DNA from: Sva-07 sp963774765 | Lineage (GTDB): Bacteria; Actinomycetota; Acidimicrobiia; Acidimicrobiales; Ilumatobacteraceae | NCBI GenBank assembly: GCA_963774765.1 | Contig: CAVZGP010000030.1 | Span: forward strand, 186,001 to 250,000 | Length of the DNA stretch: 64,000 nucleotides | Reading direction: 5' to 3' | Shown: positions 1 to 9,400 of the stretch, in pieces | Numbering within the stretch: position 1 is the first letter of the stretch | How the letters are laid out: the number at the start of each line of letters is the position of its first letter | Notes under the pieces: model-generated | Seen by the model: the letters and a program-made list of their open reading frames with translations, nothing else | The model's database searches: none | Told to the model about the DNA's origin: nothing | Translations under genes and position numbers: made by a program

Positions 1-63
1 TCCGTGGCGCGGATCGGACCGATCGGCCGCAGCGACGAGGACGCCGGTGTCGACGATCAGCAT
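1..63 (-). CDS. PIN-domain toxin, VapC-like (5' end only)
   Basis: Only the first 21 codons are inside the window. They begin MLIVDTGVLVAAADRSDPRH, which matches the N-terminus of PIN-domain ribonuclease toxins: a hydrophobic first strand followed by the metal-binding Asp (residue 5) of the V-D-T/S motif. The start codon lies 2 bases after the stop of the upstream antitoxin-like gene, the typical vapBC layout. PIN toxins of this family cleave RNA and are neutralised by the cognate antitoxin. Most of the gene is missing, so the other catalytic acidic residues cannot be checked. Confidence 0.7.
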   Translation of the reverse strand, partial: MLIVDTGVLVAAADRSDPRHG

Positions 64-65
64 CG

Positions 66-293
66 TCAGCCGCGGCCGAAGCCGTCAGCGAGCAGTTCGT
101 CGATCCGGTTGCTGATCCCGACGCCTGAGCTGCCGGCAGCCACGAACGCTGGCGTGACTCGATCTCCATCTGTCTGCACCGGGGGGAGGGAGTCGGCGAG
201 TTCGGCGAGCACGTCGGAGGCGGAGACGTGGCGCCGCGCTGCCTCTGCCTCGATCCGGTCGAGGACCTCGCTGGAGATCTCGATGTTCGCCAT
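66..293 (-). CDS. VapB-like antitoxin
   Basis: 75-residue protein starting MANIEISSEVLDRIEAEAAR. It is short, with an early beta-strand-like segment and an amphipathic helix, followed by a Ser/Pro/Gly-rich tail ending DELLADGFGRG. That is the expected form for a ribbon-helix-helix or VapB-type antitoxin, with an N-terminal DNA-binding part and a C-terminal toxin-wrapping tail. It sits directly upstream of the PIN-domain toxin gene with a 2-base gap. The start at 293 was preferred over the upstream in-frame ATG at 350 because the extra 19 residues look non-coding. As a VapB it would neutralise the toxin and autorepress the pair. The family call rests on context and shape rather than a firm motif. 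Confidence 0.65.
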   Translation of the reverse strand: MANIEISSEVLDRIEAEAARRHVSASDVLAELADSLPPVQTDGDRVTPAFVAAGSSGVGISNRIDELLADGFGRG

Positions 294-397
294 GACATGA
301 TCGTAGCAACGCTTGTTGATGAGCTGACCCGGGCGGTGACTGCGGTCCATGCCGGTCCCGTTTTCGAGGCGGTGCTTCTCTTCGAGGGCGGAGCGGC

Positions 398-589
398 TCA
401 GGTCGTCGGAGTCGCGCTCGCTGGTCGATCTGGGGTGTTCGGCGAAGAAGCCGGGCCGGCGAGCTTCGACTTGCGCCGGCGAGCTTGCCCGTGGACCGTT
501 TGGTTGCCAGGGTTCGCGTAGAACTCGTGCTCTTCTTGAGGTGTCGTCCTGGGCGTCAACGATTCTCCAATCGGTTCATCACGGTTCAT
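398..589 (-). CDS. Small hypothetical protein, translationally coupled
   Basis: 63-residue ORF beginning MNRDEPIGESLTPRTTPQEE. Its ATG overlaps the stop codon of the upstream ORF-3-like gene in an ATGA arrangement, which suggests translational coupling. The stretch EFYANPGNQTVHGQARRR resembles the N-terminal lead of some small CopG-type DNA-binding proteins, but the ribbon-helix-helix part expected after it is not present in this frame. It may be a truncated or frameshifted antitoxin-like protein, or a chance ORF. Function unknown. Confidence 0.35.
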   Translation of the reverse strand: MNRDEPIGESLTPRTTPQEEHEFYANPGNQTVHGQARRRKSKLAGPASSPNTPDRPASATPTT

Positions 590-1692
590 TGGTCGAAGAA
601 GCTGGCGACGGTGTGCTGGTGGAGGTTGTCGGCGAAGTCGGCTGGGTCGAATGCGTCGGGGTCGATGGGGCCGCCGGCCCATTCGAGCCGCTCGTCGTGT
701 TCGGGGTGCGTCGGGTCGGCGAGGATGTCGAGCAAGTCGCTGTAGCCCCACAGACCGCCGCAGTCCTCGGGTGGGCAGGCTCGTCGGCCGTCGATGCAGT
801 CCGGGATCGTTGCGACCTCGCTGGCCGAGGTGGTGTTCTCCACGATGATGTCGTGGTCCCAGTTGTCACCGAAGTCGTAGAGGTAGCGGATCTTGCGGGC
901 CCCGCCGCTGAGTGCTTGGTCGATACTGACGCGGCGTTCGTCTTTGACGGGTGTCCAGTCGTCTTCGTCGGGGATGCCGTAGCGGACGCCGTCGATGTCG
1001 AAGTCGTGGAGGTGGCAGTTCCACCATCCGAACGCGGCTTGGATGACGGTGTGGAGGTGGGCGACGGTTTCGCCACCATCGACCACGATGCGCCGCCAGA
1101 TGGGCGGCTTGGATCCGCGCAAGGTCACCTTGAGTTGATGAACACGTCGGCCCGTCGGCGTGGCGACCGGCTTGTGCGGTGTGCGCAGGTTGATGACTTC
1201 GGCATCGGTGGCGAAGAATGCTGCGAGTTCGTCGGCCGGCGAGCCGTGCCGCTTCATCAGCGGGCCGAGAATCAACTCAGACAGTCGCATCGACATCGCG
1301 AACAAGTCTGGGTCGTGCGGGCCCCAGACACCTTCGCCCTGGAACGCGAACTCGTTCATCACACCGACGATCTGGCGATCGTTCGTCGGTGCGACCCGAA
1401 TCTCTCCCATCTCCGCGAGTTCGGCCCTGATCATGTGGTCGGGAATGCCATGCGCGCGCAGAACCTCAGCGATTGCTTCGGGTGCTCGGTCGAGGAGTTT
1501 GCCGGCGGGGGCGAGTGGTGTGAACACGGGGATCATCGTTGCGGTGTTGACGAGCAGGGCGGCCTGTGGTTTCCAGAACAGGGCGGTGGCGAACCAGTCG
1601 CCGAGCGCCGTGGTCGACTCGTCGTCGATCGACGCAGCCGGTGCCTGTTTCAGACGGTCGCGGAGCTTCTTGGTGCCACGAATGATCAGCAT
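586..1692 (-). CDS. Plasmid pRiA4b ORF-3-like family protein
   Basis: 368-residue protein. The C-terminal half, from about residue 195, carries the features of the pRiA4b ORF-3-like domain: VHQLKVTLRGSKPPIWRRI, then LHTVIQAAFGWWNCHLHDF, a run with YLYDFGDNWDHDI, and a Cys-containing ACPPEDCGG segment. Such proteins are common on plasmids and integrated elements; their biochemical role is not established. The N-terminal half (about 190 residues) is a helical region I do not recognise. The start at 1692 lies 4 bases after the integrase stop, so the two are probably co-transcribed. The family call is firm; the function is unknown. Confidence 0.8.
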   Translation of the reverse strand: MLIIRGTKKLRDRLKQAPAASIDDESTTALGDWFATALFWKPQAALLVNTATMIPVFTPLAPAGKLLDRAPEAIAEVLRAHGIPDHMIRAELAEMGEIRVAPTNDRQIVGVMNEFAFQGEGVWGPHDPDLFAMSMRLSELILGPLMKRHGSPADELAAFFATDAEVINLRTPHKPVATPTGRRVHQLKVTLRGSKPPIWRRIVVDGGETVAHLHTVIQAAFGWWNCHLHDFDIDGVRYGIPDEDDWTPVKDERRVSIDQALSGGARKIRYLYDFGDNWDHDIIVENTTSASEVATIPDCIDGRRACPPEDCGGLWGYSDLLDILADPTHPEHDERLEWAGGPIDPDAFDPADFADNLHQHTVASFFDQ

Positions 1693-1696
1693 GGGA

Positions 1697-2824
1697 TCAT
1701 TCTCGCGCTCCGGCCGGCTGACCCAGAACGGCGTCGAGGTGTTCGGCTGCGGCTTCGTCCTGCGCTGGGACCCAGGCCCAGTAGACGTCGAGAGTGGTGG
1801 AGGTGCGGGCGTGGCCGAGCCGGTTGGAGACGGTGCGCAGGTCGACGCCGGCGGTGAGGAGTTCGGTCGCGACGAAGTGGCGGAGCCCGTGGAGCTTGAC
1901 GTGATCCAATCCGGCTCGCTTGCGGAGTCGTTCCCAACGCCTCGTGACCAATTCGGGTCTCCACGGCTCGGTCGCCTCCACGTTGCGGGCGAAGACGAGA
2001 TCCTCGGCCGACATCGTGCGACCCGCCTCGACCGAGGTCTGCTCTGCGGATACATGAAGGGCAGTGAGGGATCGGACTGCGCGGTCGGTGAGCGACACGA
2101 GCCGGAACCGGTCGGTCTTGGTCGTCTTGATGTACACACCTGCTTGCTTCGTCGCGGCCACCGATCGTTCGATGCGTACCGTCGCTCGTTGGAGATCGAT
2201 GTCGCTCCAGCGAAGCGCGCAGATCTCGCCGCGCCTCGCGCCGGTTGCTGTGGCGATGCCGAGCCAACATGACAGCATCGGGTCGGTCTCCTCGGCAAGA
2301 GCGAGCAGGCGCCGGACGTCGTCGAGGTTCGGTGGCGTGACCGTCGAACGCGGCACTTCAGGACGTGTAGCGTCGGACACCGGGTTGCGGGTGATCCATC
2401 CCCACCGAAGCGCCTGTGCCATTGCCCGATGCAACACGACGTGAGCGTTGCGAACTCTTGACGCTCCAAGCCCGGCAATTCGAAGCCGCTGATACATCTG
2501 ATCGCAATCCCGGGACGTGAGCTTCCAAAGCGGGATGTCACCGAGCTCAACGACGAGGTAGCGGTCGATGAGGCTCGCCCAATCCTGACGAGTCGTCGGT
2601 GCCAGCGTCGCTGTCGACATGAACGACTCGAGCAGAACCGCAACCGTGACCGAACTACCACCCTGCAAACCGGCGCCGCTCTCGGTCACGAAGCGTTGGA
2701 GTTCTGCCGTTGCCTCGGTCTTCGTGCCGCGGAACGTTCTGGAGAGCCGCCGAGTCTCACCCGTCACGGCGTCAGGATCAGACGTCGTCTGCAATCGCCA
2801 GACACCCGGCGAGCGTTCGGTCAT
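1697..2824 (-). CDS. Tyrosine recombinase / phage-type integrase
   Basis: 375-residue site-specific recombinase. The N-terminal part is an arm-binding and SAM-like core-binding region (about 25-155). The catalytic domain (about 165-360) keeps the full set of residues: Arg197 in ATGARRGE, a Lys near 233-236, H312-x-x-R315 in LHGLRH, His338 in RLGHA and the nucleophile Tyr348 in LDVYW. It would integrate or excise the element at the adjacent tRNA-Gly. The ATG at 2824 was chosen because the longer upstream reading runs through the tRNA gene and gives the characteristic tRNA read-through peptide. Direct repeats just upstream may be its arm-type sites. Confidence 0.92.
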   Translation of the reverse strand: MTERSPGVWRLQTTSDPDAVTGETRRLSRTFRGTKTEATAELQRFVTESGAGLQGGSSVTVAVLLESFMSTATLAPTTRQDWASLIDRYLVVELGDIPLWKLTSRDCDQMYQRLRIAGLGASRVRNAHVVLHRAMAQALRWGWITRNPVSDATRPEVPRSTVTPPNLDDVRRLLALAEETDPMLSCWLGIATATGARRGEICALRWSDIDLQRATVRIERSVAATKQAGVYIKTTKTDRFRLVSLTDRAVRSLTALHVSAEQTSVEAGRTMSAEDLVFARNVEATEPWRPELVTRRWERLRKRAGLDHVKLHGLRHFVATELLTAGVDLRTVSNRLGHARTSTTLDVYWAWVPAQDEAAAEHLDAVLGQPAGARE

Positions 2825-2863
2825 CGAACCCGTCCTCGGCTTCACAGTCGACCATCCGGAGCA

Positions 2864-2974
2864 ATCGCACCCGAAACGCACCAAGCGTTCAGGCTTGGGG
2901 ACGCAGGTTGCGCAACGGTTTCCGGGTCGTACTCCGAGGACATCCCGGCGAGTATCGCACCACAACGCACCAAG
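2864..2974. repeat. Imperfect direct repeat pair upstream of the integrase (candidate arm-type sites)
   Basis: Two copies of a 21-22 base sequence lie at 2864-2885 and 2954-2974. Both start ATCGCACC and end ACGCACCAAG, differing by one indel and one or two bases, with starts 90 bases apart. They sit between the integrase start and the tRNA-Gly 3' end, where integrase arm-binding sites are expected. The repeat is seen directly; its role as an attachment arm site is inference. Confidence 0.55.
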
Positions 2975-3037
2975 ATCGGGACAAAGCCACGAAGTCGATC
3001 GCGACAGAAATGCCCTCTGGGCTGGTGTTTCTATGAG

Positions 3038-3108
3038 AGCGGATGACGGGAATCGAACCCGCGTTCTCAGCTTGGGAAGCTGATGTTCTACCATTGAACT
3101 ACATCCGC
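3038..3108 (-). tRNA. tRNA-Gly (CCC anticodon)
   Basis: A complete 71-nt cloverleaf reads on the minus strand. The acceptor stem pairs GCGGATG with CATCCGC. The anticodon arm has stem TCAGC/GCTGA and loop TTCCCAA, giving anticodon CCC for the glycine codon GGG. The T-arm carries GGTTCGATTCC. No CCA is encoded after the discriminator. An integrase gene starts about 210 bases downstream, so this tRNA is the likely attachment site of the element to its left. Confidence 0.95.
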
Positions 3109-3215
3109 GAAGAGCACGGATTGTAGTCGAACGAACGGCCGACGAGCCACGTGACCAGGTCAAACGATCTGGGCCTGAATCGTGTGATTCGTCGACGCCA
3201 CTGCTCCGAGGCCGG

Positions 3216-6200
3216 TCAGCGGTGTCGTGGCCACTCGCATGCGAACGTGACGCCTCCGAGCGGCAGACAGGTGTCGCGCCCGTCGCCGCCATCGAGCCAA
3301 TCGTCGCCGCTCTCCCCGATGAGTAGATCGGTGCCACCGTCACCAGTGAGGATGTCGTCGCCGGGCCCGCCGAAGGCGATGTCTCGCCCGGCACCCGACA
3401 TGATGATGTCGTTGCCGCCGCGGCCGAAGATGATGTCGTTGCCGCCGCGGCTGCAGATCACATCATCGCTGCTCGTGCCCCACAGCACGTCGCGCCGGCT
3501 GGTGCCCTCGATCGTGCAGTTCTGAGCCGGGTCGAGCAGCGTGAACAGCACGGTGCCCTCGCCGCAGAGCCCGGCGTCCTCCTCGGTGCAGAACCCGAAC
3601 CGGATCGGGAACTCACCGACCAGAATCGGCGGGCCGGGCTCGGTCGGCGGGCGATGGTCGAACACCAAACGGCCACCGTCGACGGTGACATCGAGGCCGG
3701 CCGGAGCATTGAGCAAGGTCAACGTGTCGGGGTCCGGCGTCAGGTCGCCGAGTTGCAGCAGTTCGGTGACTGCCAACTCGATCTGGCCGAGCCCGGCGAT
3801 CGCCTCCCACGTGATGCCCGTGATCATGAGTATCAGCGCCTCGTACGACCCGATGTCGCACGCCGCGCCCTGCGGTCGAACGGTGCCACGCTGGTCGATG
3901 ACGAATGGCGCACACAACACGGGTACCACTGCATCGCGGAGCGGGCTGTCAGAGAGGACCGGGTGCGTGTCGGTCGGTCCGCCATTCGGCCCGAGAGCGC
4001 CGAGGCCGACGGACGCGAGACCGGGCAGGTCGTTGATGTTGGAGAAGCCACACGTGTCGTCGGTGTCGGCGTTCGAGCCGCTACTGAGGGTGACGCCGCC
4101 GACACTGCAGTTGTCGCCGCCGACCGGATCGGCGACGACCGACACACTCGACGACAGGTTGCCGCTCGACGTCGCGACGTTGCCGCCAAGATTGGCGATC
4201 ACGGTGGCGAAGTGCAACTCGACGTCCGTCCCCCCGCTTGCGCCCACACCGACAGAGTTGTTGCCGCTCACCGTCGAGTTGCGGACCTCCGTCGGCGCGA
4301 TCGTGGCGGCGAACACCGCGCCGCCCGGTCCCGAGTTGCCGGTCACCGTCGAGGTGTCGATGAGGACGCCGAATCCGGGATTCTGGTTCTCGAATCCGTA
4401 GATCGCACCACCGACCGCGCCGCTCGTGTTGGCGGCGAGCGTGCTGCGCTCGATCGTTGACGGCGTGTTGCGGATCGCGATCCCGCCGCCCTGTGCCGTC
4501 GACTGGTTGTTTGTGATGGTCGAATCACTGATCGTGAACCCGTCGGGGGAATCGATGTCGAGGGCCCCGCCCGTCCCTCGGCTGACGTTGCCCGCAGCGG
4601 TGAGGGAGAAGATGTTGGCGAGGTCGCCGGAGAAGCCCACGTGCGCAAGCGCACCTCCGTCGCCGTTGGCGCTGTTGGCGGACATTCCTGCGAGCGCGAG
4701 GTTCACACTGCCGTTGCGAACGAACACGGCACCGCCGCGTCCGAACGGCCCGTTCAACACGTCATCGGGGTCGCCGGCGGTGTTGCCATTCACTGTCGAG
4801 TTCGTCAGGAAGAAGTCGGCGCCGTCGACCGCGATTCCTCCACCGTCACCGTCGGTTGCGGTATTCCCGGAGATCGCCGATGACTCGGACACCGTCGCGA
4901 ACACATCGAACGAGCCGTCGGCGACCACGTTGATGCCTCCGCCGTCGCCCGGAGCGACGTTGTCGGTGATGGCGGTGCCGCGAACGGTCATCGATGCACT
5001 CGGCACGAACCCGTCGTCGGGTGCGAAGCGGATTCCTCCGCCGCCCGTGTTGTCGGTGACCGTCGAGAACTCCACGAGGAGCGACGAACACCCCGCACAG
5101 TCGATGCCCGTTCCATTGCCCGACACGGTCGCGTTCTGCACCACGACGCCGCCGCAGCCGTCGTCGAACAACCCGGTCCCACCGTTCGCCGACACTGTCG
5201 AATCGATCGCGGTGATCACGTCGGACATGCCGGTTCCGTCGCAGCCGATGTAGCGCACCCCGTGGACGCCGTTGCCGAGAACGTCGACTCCGGTCAGGTG
5301 CAGCGACCCGGACCCGGTCGACTTCAGACCGTCGCCGGCGTTGCCGTTGGCCTCGGAATCCGTGAGCGTGAGCGGACCGTCGATGCTGTTGATCCCGAAG
5401 CCGTCATTGTCGTTCATCTCGCTGTGGTCGATCGTCAACACCGCGAACTCGGGCACGATGCCGTCGCCGGTGTTCGAGTTGGTGGTCGACGTGGTGATCG
5501 ACGCTGACCCGTTGAAGACCGAGAGTCCGTCCCCGTCGTTGGCGTCGAAGGTGCTGTTCGACGAGGTCAACAGTGAACCGGTGAACATGAAGTCGTTGTC
5601 GCGCCCGACTGCTGCGCCGCCACCACCGCCGGTGTTGGCGTCGATGGTCGCATTGGTGAACGTCGCCTCTCCGACGACGCGTACCCCGCCACCGAGATCC
5701 TCGGCGCTGTTGCCGGTCACGACCGTGTCGATGAAGATGCCACGACCGTGCGACAGCACACCGCCACCGCCGCCGATCGAGTCCCCGTTCGAGTCGCTGG
5801 CCGTCCCGGTCACGTTGCCGCCGGTGATCGTCGCGTCGTCGACGACGATGGACGTCGGCGGATCGAAGTGTTCGAAGACCCGCTCGCCGAGACATGTCTG
5901 CTCGATGGTGGATCCGTTCGCGAAGATCGTGACCTGTGCGCCCTCCGTGTGGTCGAGGTCGCCGGAGGAGTTGTCGTCGTCGGTCGGGCCGCACAGCGTG
6001 AGTTGGTATGTCGCCACCGCTGCGAGCACGATTTCGGTCGCCTGGCTGTCGGAGTTCGCCGAGTCGATCGCTTCGCGCAACGACATCGTGGCGGGGTTTC
6101 CGTCGACCATGTCGGCCGTCGTGTTCACCGTGACCGTCGTGACTGCCGCGGCCGGCAACGGCTGCAACATGTCGATGACGAGGACGGAGGCCACCAGCGA

Positions 6201-6233
6201 CATGGCGGCCACGAACCGAATTCTCCGTCCCAT
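3216..6233 (-). CDS. Secreted CSLREA/beta-helix protein with RTX calcium-binding repeats
   Basis: 1005-residue exported protein. A signal peptide (positive GRRIR start, then a hydrophobic stretch ending near PLPAAA, about residues 1-32) precedes a CSLREA-like motif, VNTTADMVDG...MSLREAI (about 35-60). The central 800 residues are repetitive Asn/Gly/Ser/Thr-rich strands such as NSTVSGN, DSTITNN and TVTGNS, typical of a right-handed parallel beta-helix. The C-terminus (about 915-990) has nonapeptide RTX repeats GGNDIIFGR, GGPGDDILTG and GESGDDWLDG that bind calcium; two adjacent repeats are encoded by a 23-base exact DNA repeat (3402-3424 and 3429-3451). Cell-surface adhesion or matrix binding is likely; substrate unknown. 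The GC-rich repetitive sequence makes copy-number errors possible. Confidence 0.85.
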   Translation of the reverse strand: MGRRIRFVAAMSLVASVLVIDMLQPLPAAAVTTVTVNTTADMVDGNPATMSLREAIDSANSDSQATEIVLAAVATYQLTLCGPTDDDNSSGDLDHTEGAQVTIFANGSTIEQTCLGERVFEHFDPPTSIVVDDATITGGNVTGTASDSNGDSIGGGGGVLSHGRGIFIDTVVTGNSAEDLGGGVRVVGEATFTNATIDANTGGGGGAAVGRDNDFMFTGSLLTSSNSTFDANDGDGLSVFNGSASITTSTTNSNTGDGIVPEFAVLTIDHSEMNDNDGFGINSIDGPLTLTDSEANGNAGDGLKSTGSGSLHLTGVDVLGNGVHGVRYIGCDGTGMSDVITAIDSTVSANGGTGLFDDGCGGVVVQNATVSGNGTGIDCAGCSSLLVEFSTVTDNTGGGGIRFAPDDGFVPSASMTVRGTAITDNVAPGDGGGINVVADGSFDVFATVSESSAISGNTATDGDGGGIAVDGADFFLTNSTVNGNTAGDPDDVLNGPFGRGGAVFVRNGSVNLALAGMSANSANGDGGALAHVGFSGDLANIFSLTAAGNVSRGTGGALDIDSPDGFTISDSTITNNQSTAQGGGIAIRNTPSTIERSTLAANTSGAVGGAIYGFENQNPGFGVLIDTSTVTGNSGPGGAVFAATIAPTEVRNSTVSGNNSVGVGASGGTDVELHFATVIANLGGNVATSSGNLSSSVSVVADPVGGDNCSVGGVTLSSGSNADTDDTCGFSNINDLPGLASVGLGALGPNGGPTDTHPVLSDSPLRDAVVPVLCAPFVIDQRGTVRPQGAACDIGSYEALILMITGITWEAIAGLGQIELAVTELLQLGDLTPDPDTLTLLNAPAGLDVTVDGGRLVFDHRPPTEPGPPILVGEFPIRFGFCTEEDAGLCGEGTVLFTLLDPAQNCTIEGTSRRDVLWGTSSDDVICSRGGNDIIFGRGGNDIIMSGAGRDIAFGGPGDDILTGDGGTDLLIGESGDDWLDGGDGRDTCLPLGGVTFACEWPRHR

Positions 6234-6470
6234 CAGACACCCCCCGTGTCGGGATCGGGCCGACCGGAACTGCTGTCGCCGCTGATCTGACGTCTGAATC
6301 CGGTCGATCGTTCTTGCTGGTCGTGATTGCCTGGCTTCGACGTTAGCCGGTCCGGATGTGGCGGTGTCGCCGAATCTGGTCGGTGAGTTCCCGATCCGGC
6401 CCCTCGCAGCGGAGACGCGGCCCCGCCGATCGAGTTCGAGGTCTCGACCGGCGGGCCGTGGTTTCGGCAA

Positions 6471-9400
6471 TCAGATTCGGGTGATTCGATCCTGCAGCCC
6501 TGGGGCAACGGGGCTGTTCACGCCGAAGTACGAGACAAGGGCATCGAGGTCGACCGCGCCACCGAGACGGTCCGTGCCACCGATGAGCACGCTGAAGCCG
6601 TCCCCGCCGTCGGCGAGGAAGTTGTTCACCGTGATGCGGTATTGACGATCGGCTGCAATTGGCGTGCCGTTGATGGTGATCGAGCCGATGTCGACCTTGG
6701 CGCCGTCTGCTGCTGCCGAGTCCCATGTGTAGGCAAACGAGCTGCTGACCTGAAGAATCCGCGGGCTGACCTGGCCGACCCACTGCTGTTCGAGCAGGGT
6801 GTCGATCTGTTCGCCCGTCAGTGTCATCGTGACCAGGCTGTTGCCGAACGGCTGGGAGGCGAACGCCTCGCCGTACGTCAGCTCACCGGCCGCCTCCGAT
6901 CCGGATGGGGTGAAGCTCAGGTCGGTCCGGATGCCTCCCGGGTTCATGAACGCCGCAACAGCGTCGCCGAAGCCGGCAGGGGCTGTGGAGGCGAGTTGCG
7001 CATCGGCAATCACGTCACCGAAGGCAGATTCGCCTGCAGCATTCGCGGTCCGGGTGATGTCGGCGGTGATCGTGCCGACGACCTGGTTGGCCAGCGGCGC
7101 CGACAGGGCGTCGTACTTGTCGATCAACGCCGTCAATGTCGGGTCAGGTGTGACCCCGGCCTGGCTGTTGAATCGGTTGTTGATCGCAACAATCGTCATC
7201 TCACCTGTCACCGGATCGAGATGGGTGTCGATGTCGGTGAAGAGACGGCCCGCGGTGTCGGCCATCGTCACCCACTTGCCGTCGATCTCGCAGATGAACT
7301 CGTCGTTCGTGTGACCGGCGATGACGAGGTCGACCGCGTCGTCGAGCGCAGCGGTGATGTCGGCGATCGGACCCGAGAGCCCGGTCCCGCAGTCCTGCGG
7401 GCCACCGTCTGACATGCCACCCTCGTGCAGGAGCACGACGATTGCTTCGATTCCGGCGGCCTGCAGCTCGGGGATCAGACCATTGACCGTCTCGACCTCA
7501 TCGTTGAAGGTGAGGCCGGCGACACCGCTCGGCGTCACGATGAGAGGAGTGCCTTCCAGTGTCATGCCGATGAAGGCGACATCGACGCCGCCGTACTGCT
7601 TGACCGACACACCCGGGAAGATGGTCTCTCCCGTGGCATCGTTCACGACGTTGGCGGCGAGGAATTCGAAGTCGGCACCGGCGAAGCCGTCACCGTCGAG
7701 GTCGCCATCGACGGGGTGCGAGCCACCGTTGGCCATCCGCAGTAGTTCGTCGCGACCCTCGTCGAACTCGTGGTTGCCGACACCGTTGATGTCGAGTCCC
7801 ATCAGGTTCATCGCCTCGATCGTCGGCTCGTCGTGGAACAGCGCCGAGATCAGCGGTGTGGCACCGATGAGGTCGCCGGCCGACACGAAGATCGAGTTCT
7901 CGACGCCCGCTTCCGCAGCAGCAACGTTCGCCGCCAGGAAGTCAGCGCGTCCGACCCCGCCGAACGAGCTCGATGTGGAGGCGATGTTGCCGTGGAAGTC
8001 GTTGATCGCGAGGATCTGCAACGGGACCGGAGCGGGCGGCTCCGAATCGATGAGCCACTCGACTGCTGCGCCGAGCAGCAGCTTGCCAGCGCCGTTCAGC
8101 TTGCCGAATCCGTCGTAGATCGAGAACGTTCCGACTCGGCGAGCCGGGGCGACACTGCCGTCAGCAAGCACGCTTCCCGATTCGTATCCGAAGTGGATCG
8201 GGCGGCGGGCGCCACCGCTTTCTGTGCCGATGACGATGGCCTCGTCGCCGACGATGCCGAGGTTCACCTTGCCCGGGGAGGTCGAGAAGACCTGCGGAGT
8301 GCCGGTGAGTCCTGCGGCGAGCGGACTCGCAGCGTTGCCGATGCGAATCGATGTCGACGTGTAGCCGAGCTCCTTCCCCGTCGTCGCCAATCCGAGCGTC
8401 GCGAACGAGTAACCCTCGGAGGAGAGCAACGGAACGTCGGTTGATGCAAGAGAGGCCGGGATCTTGGTCGGGACGACCGACGACGAGATGAAGATCATCT
8501 CGGCGTAGGCCTCGATGTACTCGGTTGATCCTGGCACCGCGAGGTCGTCGTCGTCGATGAACAGCAAGTCGTAGCCGCTGTCTTCGAGGAATCTCACGAT
8601 GTCGCGGTCACCTGAAGGAGGCGAGTCATTGCCGGCGATGAAGGCGATCTGGTTGCCGTTGACCGAGGTGAGATCGAAGGCGTATGTGACCACGGCGGCT
8701 GCGATCGCGTCGCTGTTCTGGTCGAGCACCTCGAGGCTGATGTTGTCGAACGTGTCACATGGCTGGTGGTAGCACGGGTCGTACTGGTCGCCGGCGGTGC
8801 CGCCGTAGAGGGCCACCTGTTCGGGGGTCTTGATGCCCTCAGCGCCGGTGAAGAGTCCGCCGGCCGGGATGCCGTTGTTGATGAACGCCTGGTAGTCGGA
8901 ACGACCGGAGAACTCGGACGGCTCGGAGGCAAGACCCCGATCTGCGTAGAAGGTCTCGAAGAACGTCTCGACCGCGGCTGACCCGGGAGGTCCGACGAGG
9001 CCGAAGGCGTCGCCATCGCCGTCGTAGATGAAGCGTGCGAAGTTCGGCGATCCGACCATGTCGAAATTCAGATTGAGTGCGATCTGATCGAGTTCAGCTT
9101 CGGACAGGTTGTTGACGTAGTGGGTCGAGCCGAGCAGGCCGGACTCCTCCGCGCCCCACCAGGCGAAACGCACCATGTTGATCGGATCGACGTTCGCCAT
9201 CTGCACCGCGACCTCGAGGTTCGCTGCCGAACCCGAGCCGTTGTCCTGGATACCGGGGCCGCCGGGGACGGAGTCGAGGTGGGCGCCGACGACGATCACG
9301 TTGTCGGGATCGCCGCCGGTGTCGGCGAGCACGTTGTACGACGTACGGATCTCGGATGCGGTATCGGTGGCGATGTGGAGCGTCGTCCCGTCGAGCGACG

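Larger units (their letters stand above)
1..3108. mobile_element. Right end of a tRNA-Gly-integrated genomic element (partial)
   Basis: A tyrosine integrase gene lies just downstream of the 3' end of a tRNA-Gly gene and reads away from it. This is the usual arrangement for actinobacterial integrative elements that use a tRNA as attachment site. Beyond the integrase lie typical accessory cargo: a pRiA4b ORF-3-like gene, a small coupled ORF and a VapBC-type toxin-antitoxin pair. The element would continue to the left of the window. The second attachment site, a repeat of the tRNA 3' end, is not visible here, so the boundaries and present mobility are inferred. Confidence 0.55.

Noticed and set aside
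349..1857. 502-residue plus-strand reading frame
   Set aside because: It lies opposite the pRiA4b ORF-3-like gene, whose minus-strand product has clear family motifs; the plus product is low-complexity Val/Gly-rich.
2825..3394. N-terminal extension of the integrase frame through the tRNA region
   Set aside because: It encodes the well-known tRNA read-through peptide (SSMVEHQLPKLRTRVRFPSS), an artefact of translating a tRNA-Gly gene.
3402..3451. Short tandem repeat considered as a CRISPR or regulatory repeat
   Set aside because: It is a 27-base period inside the RTX coding region that encodes consecutive GGNDII repeats.
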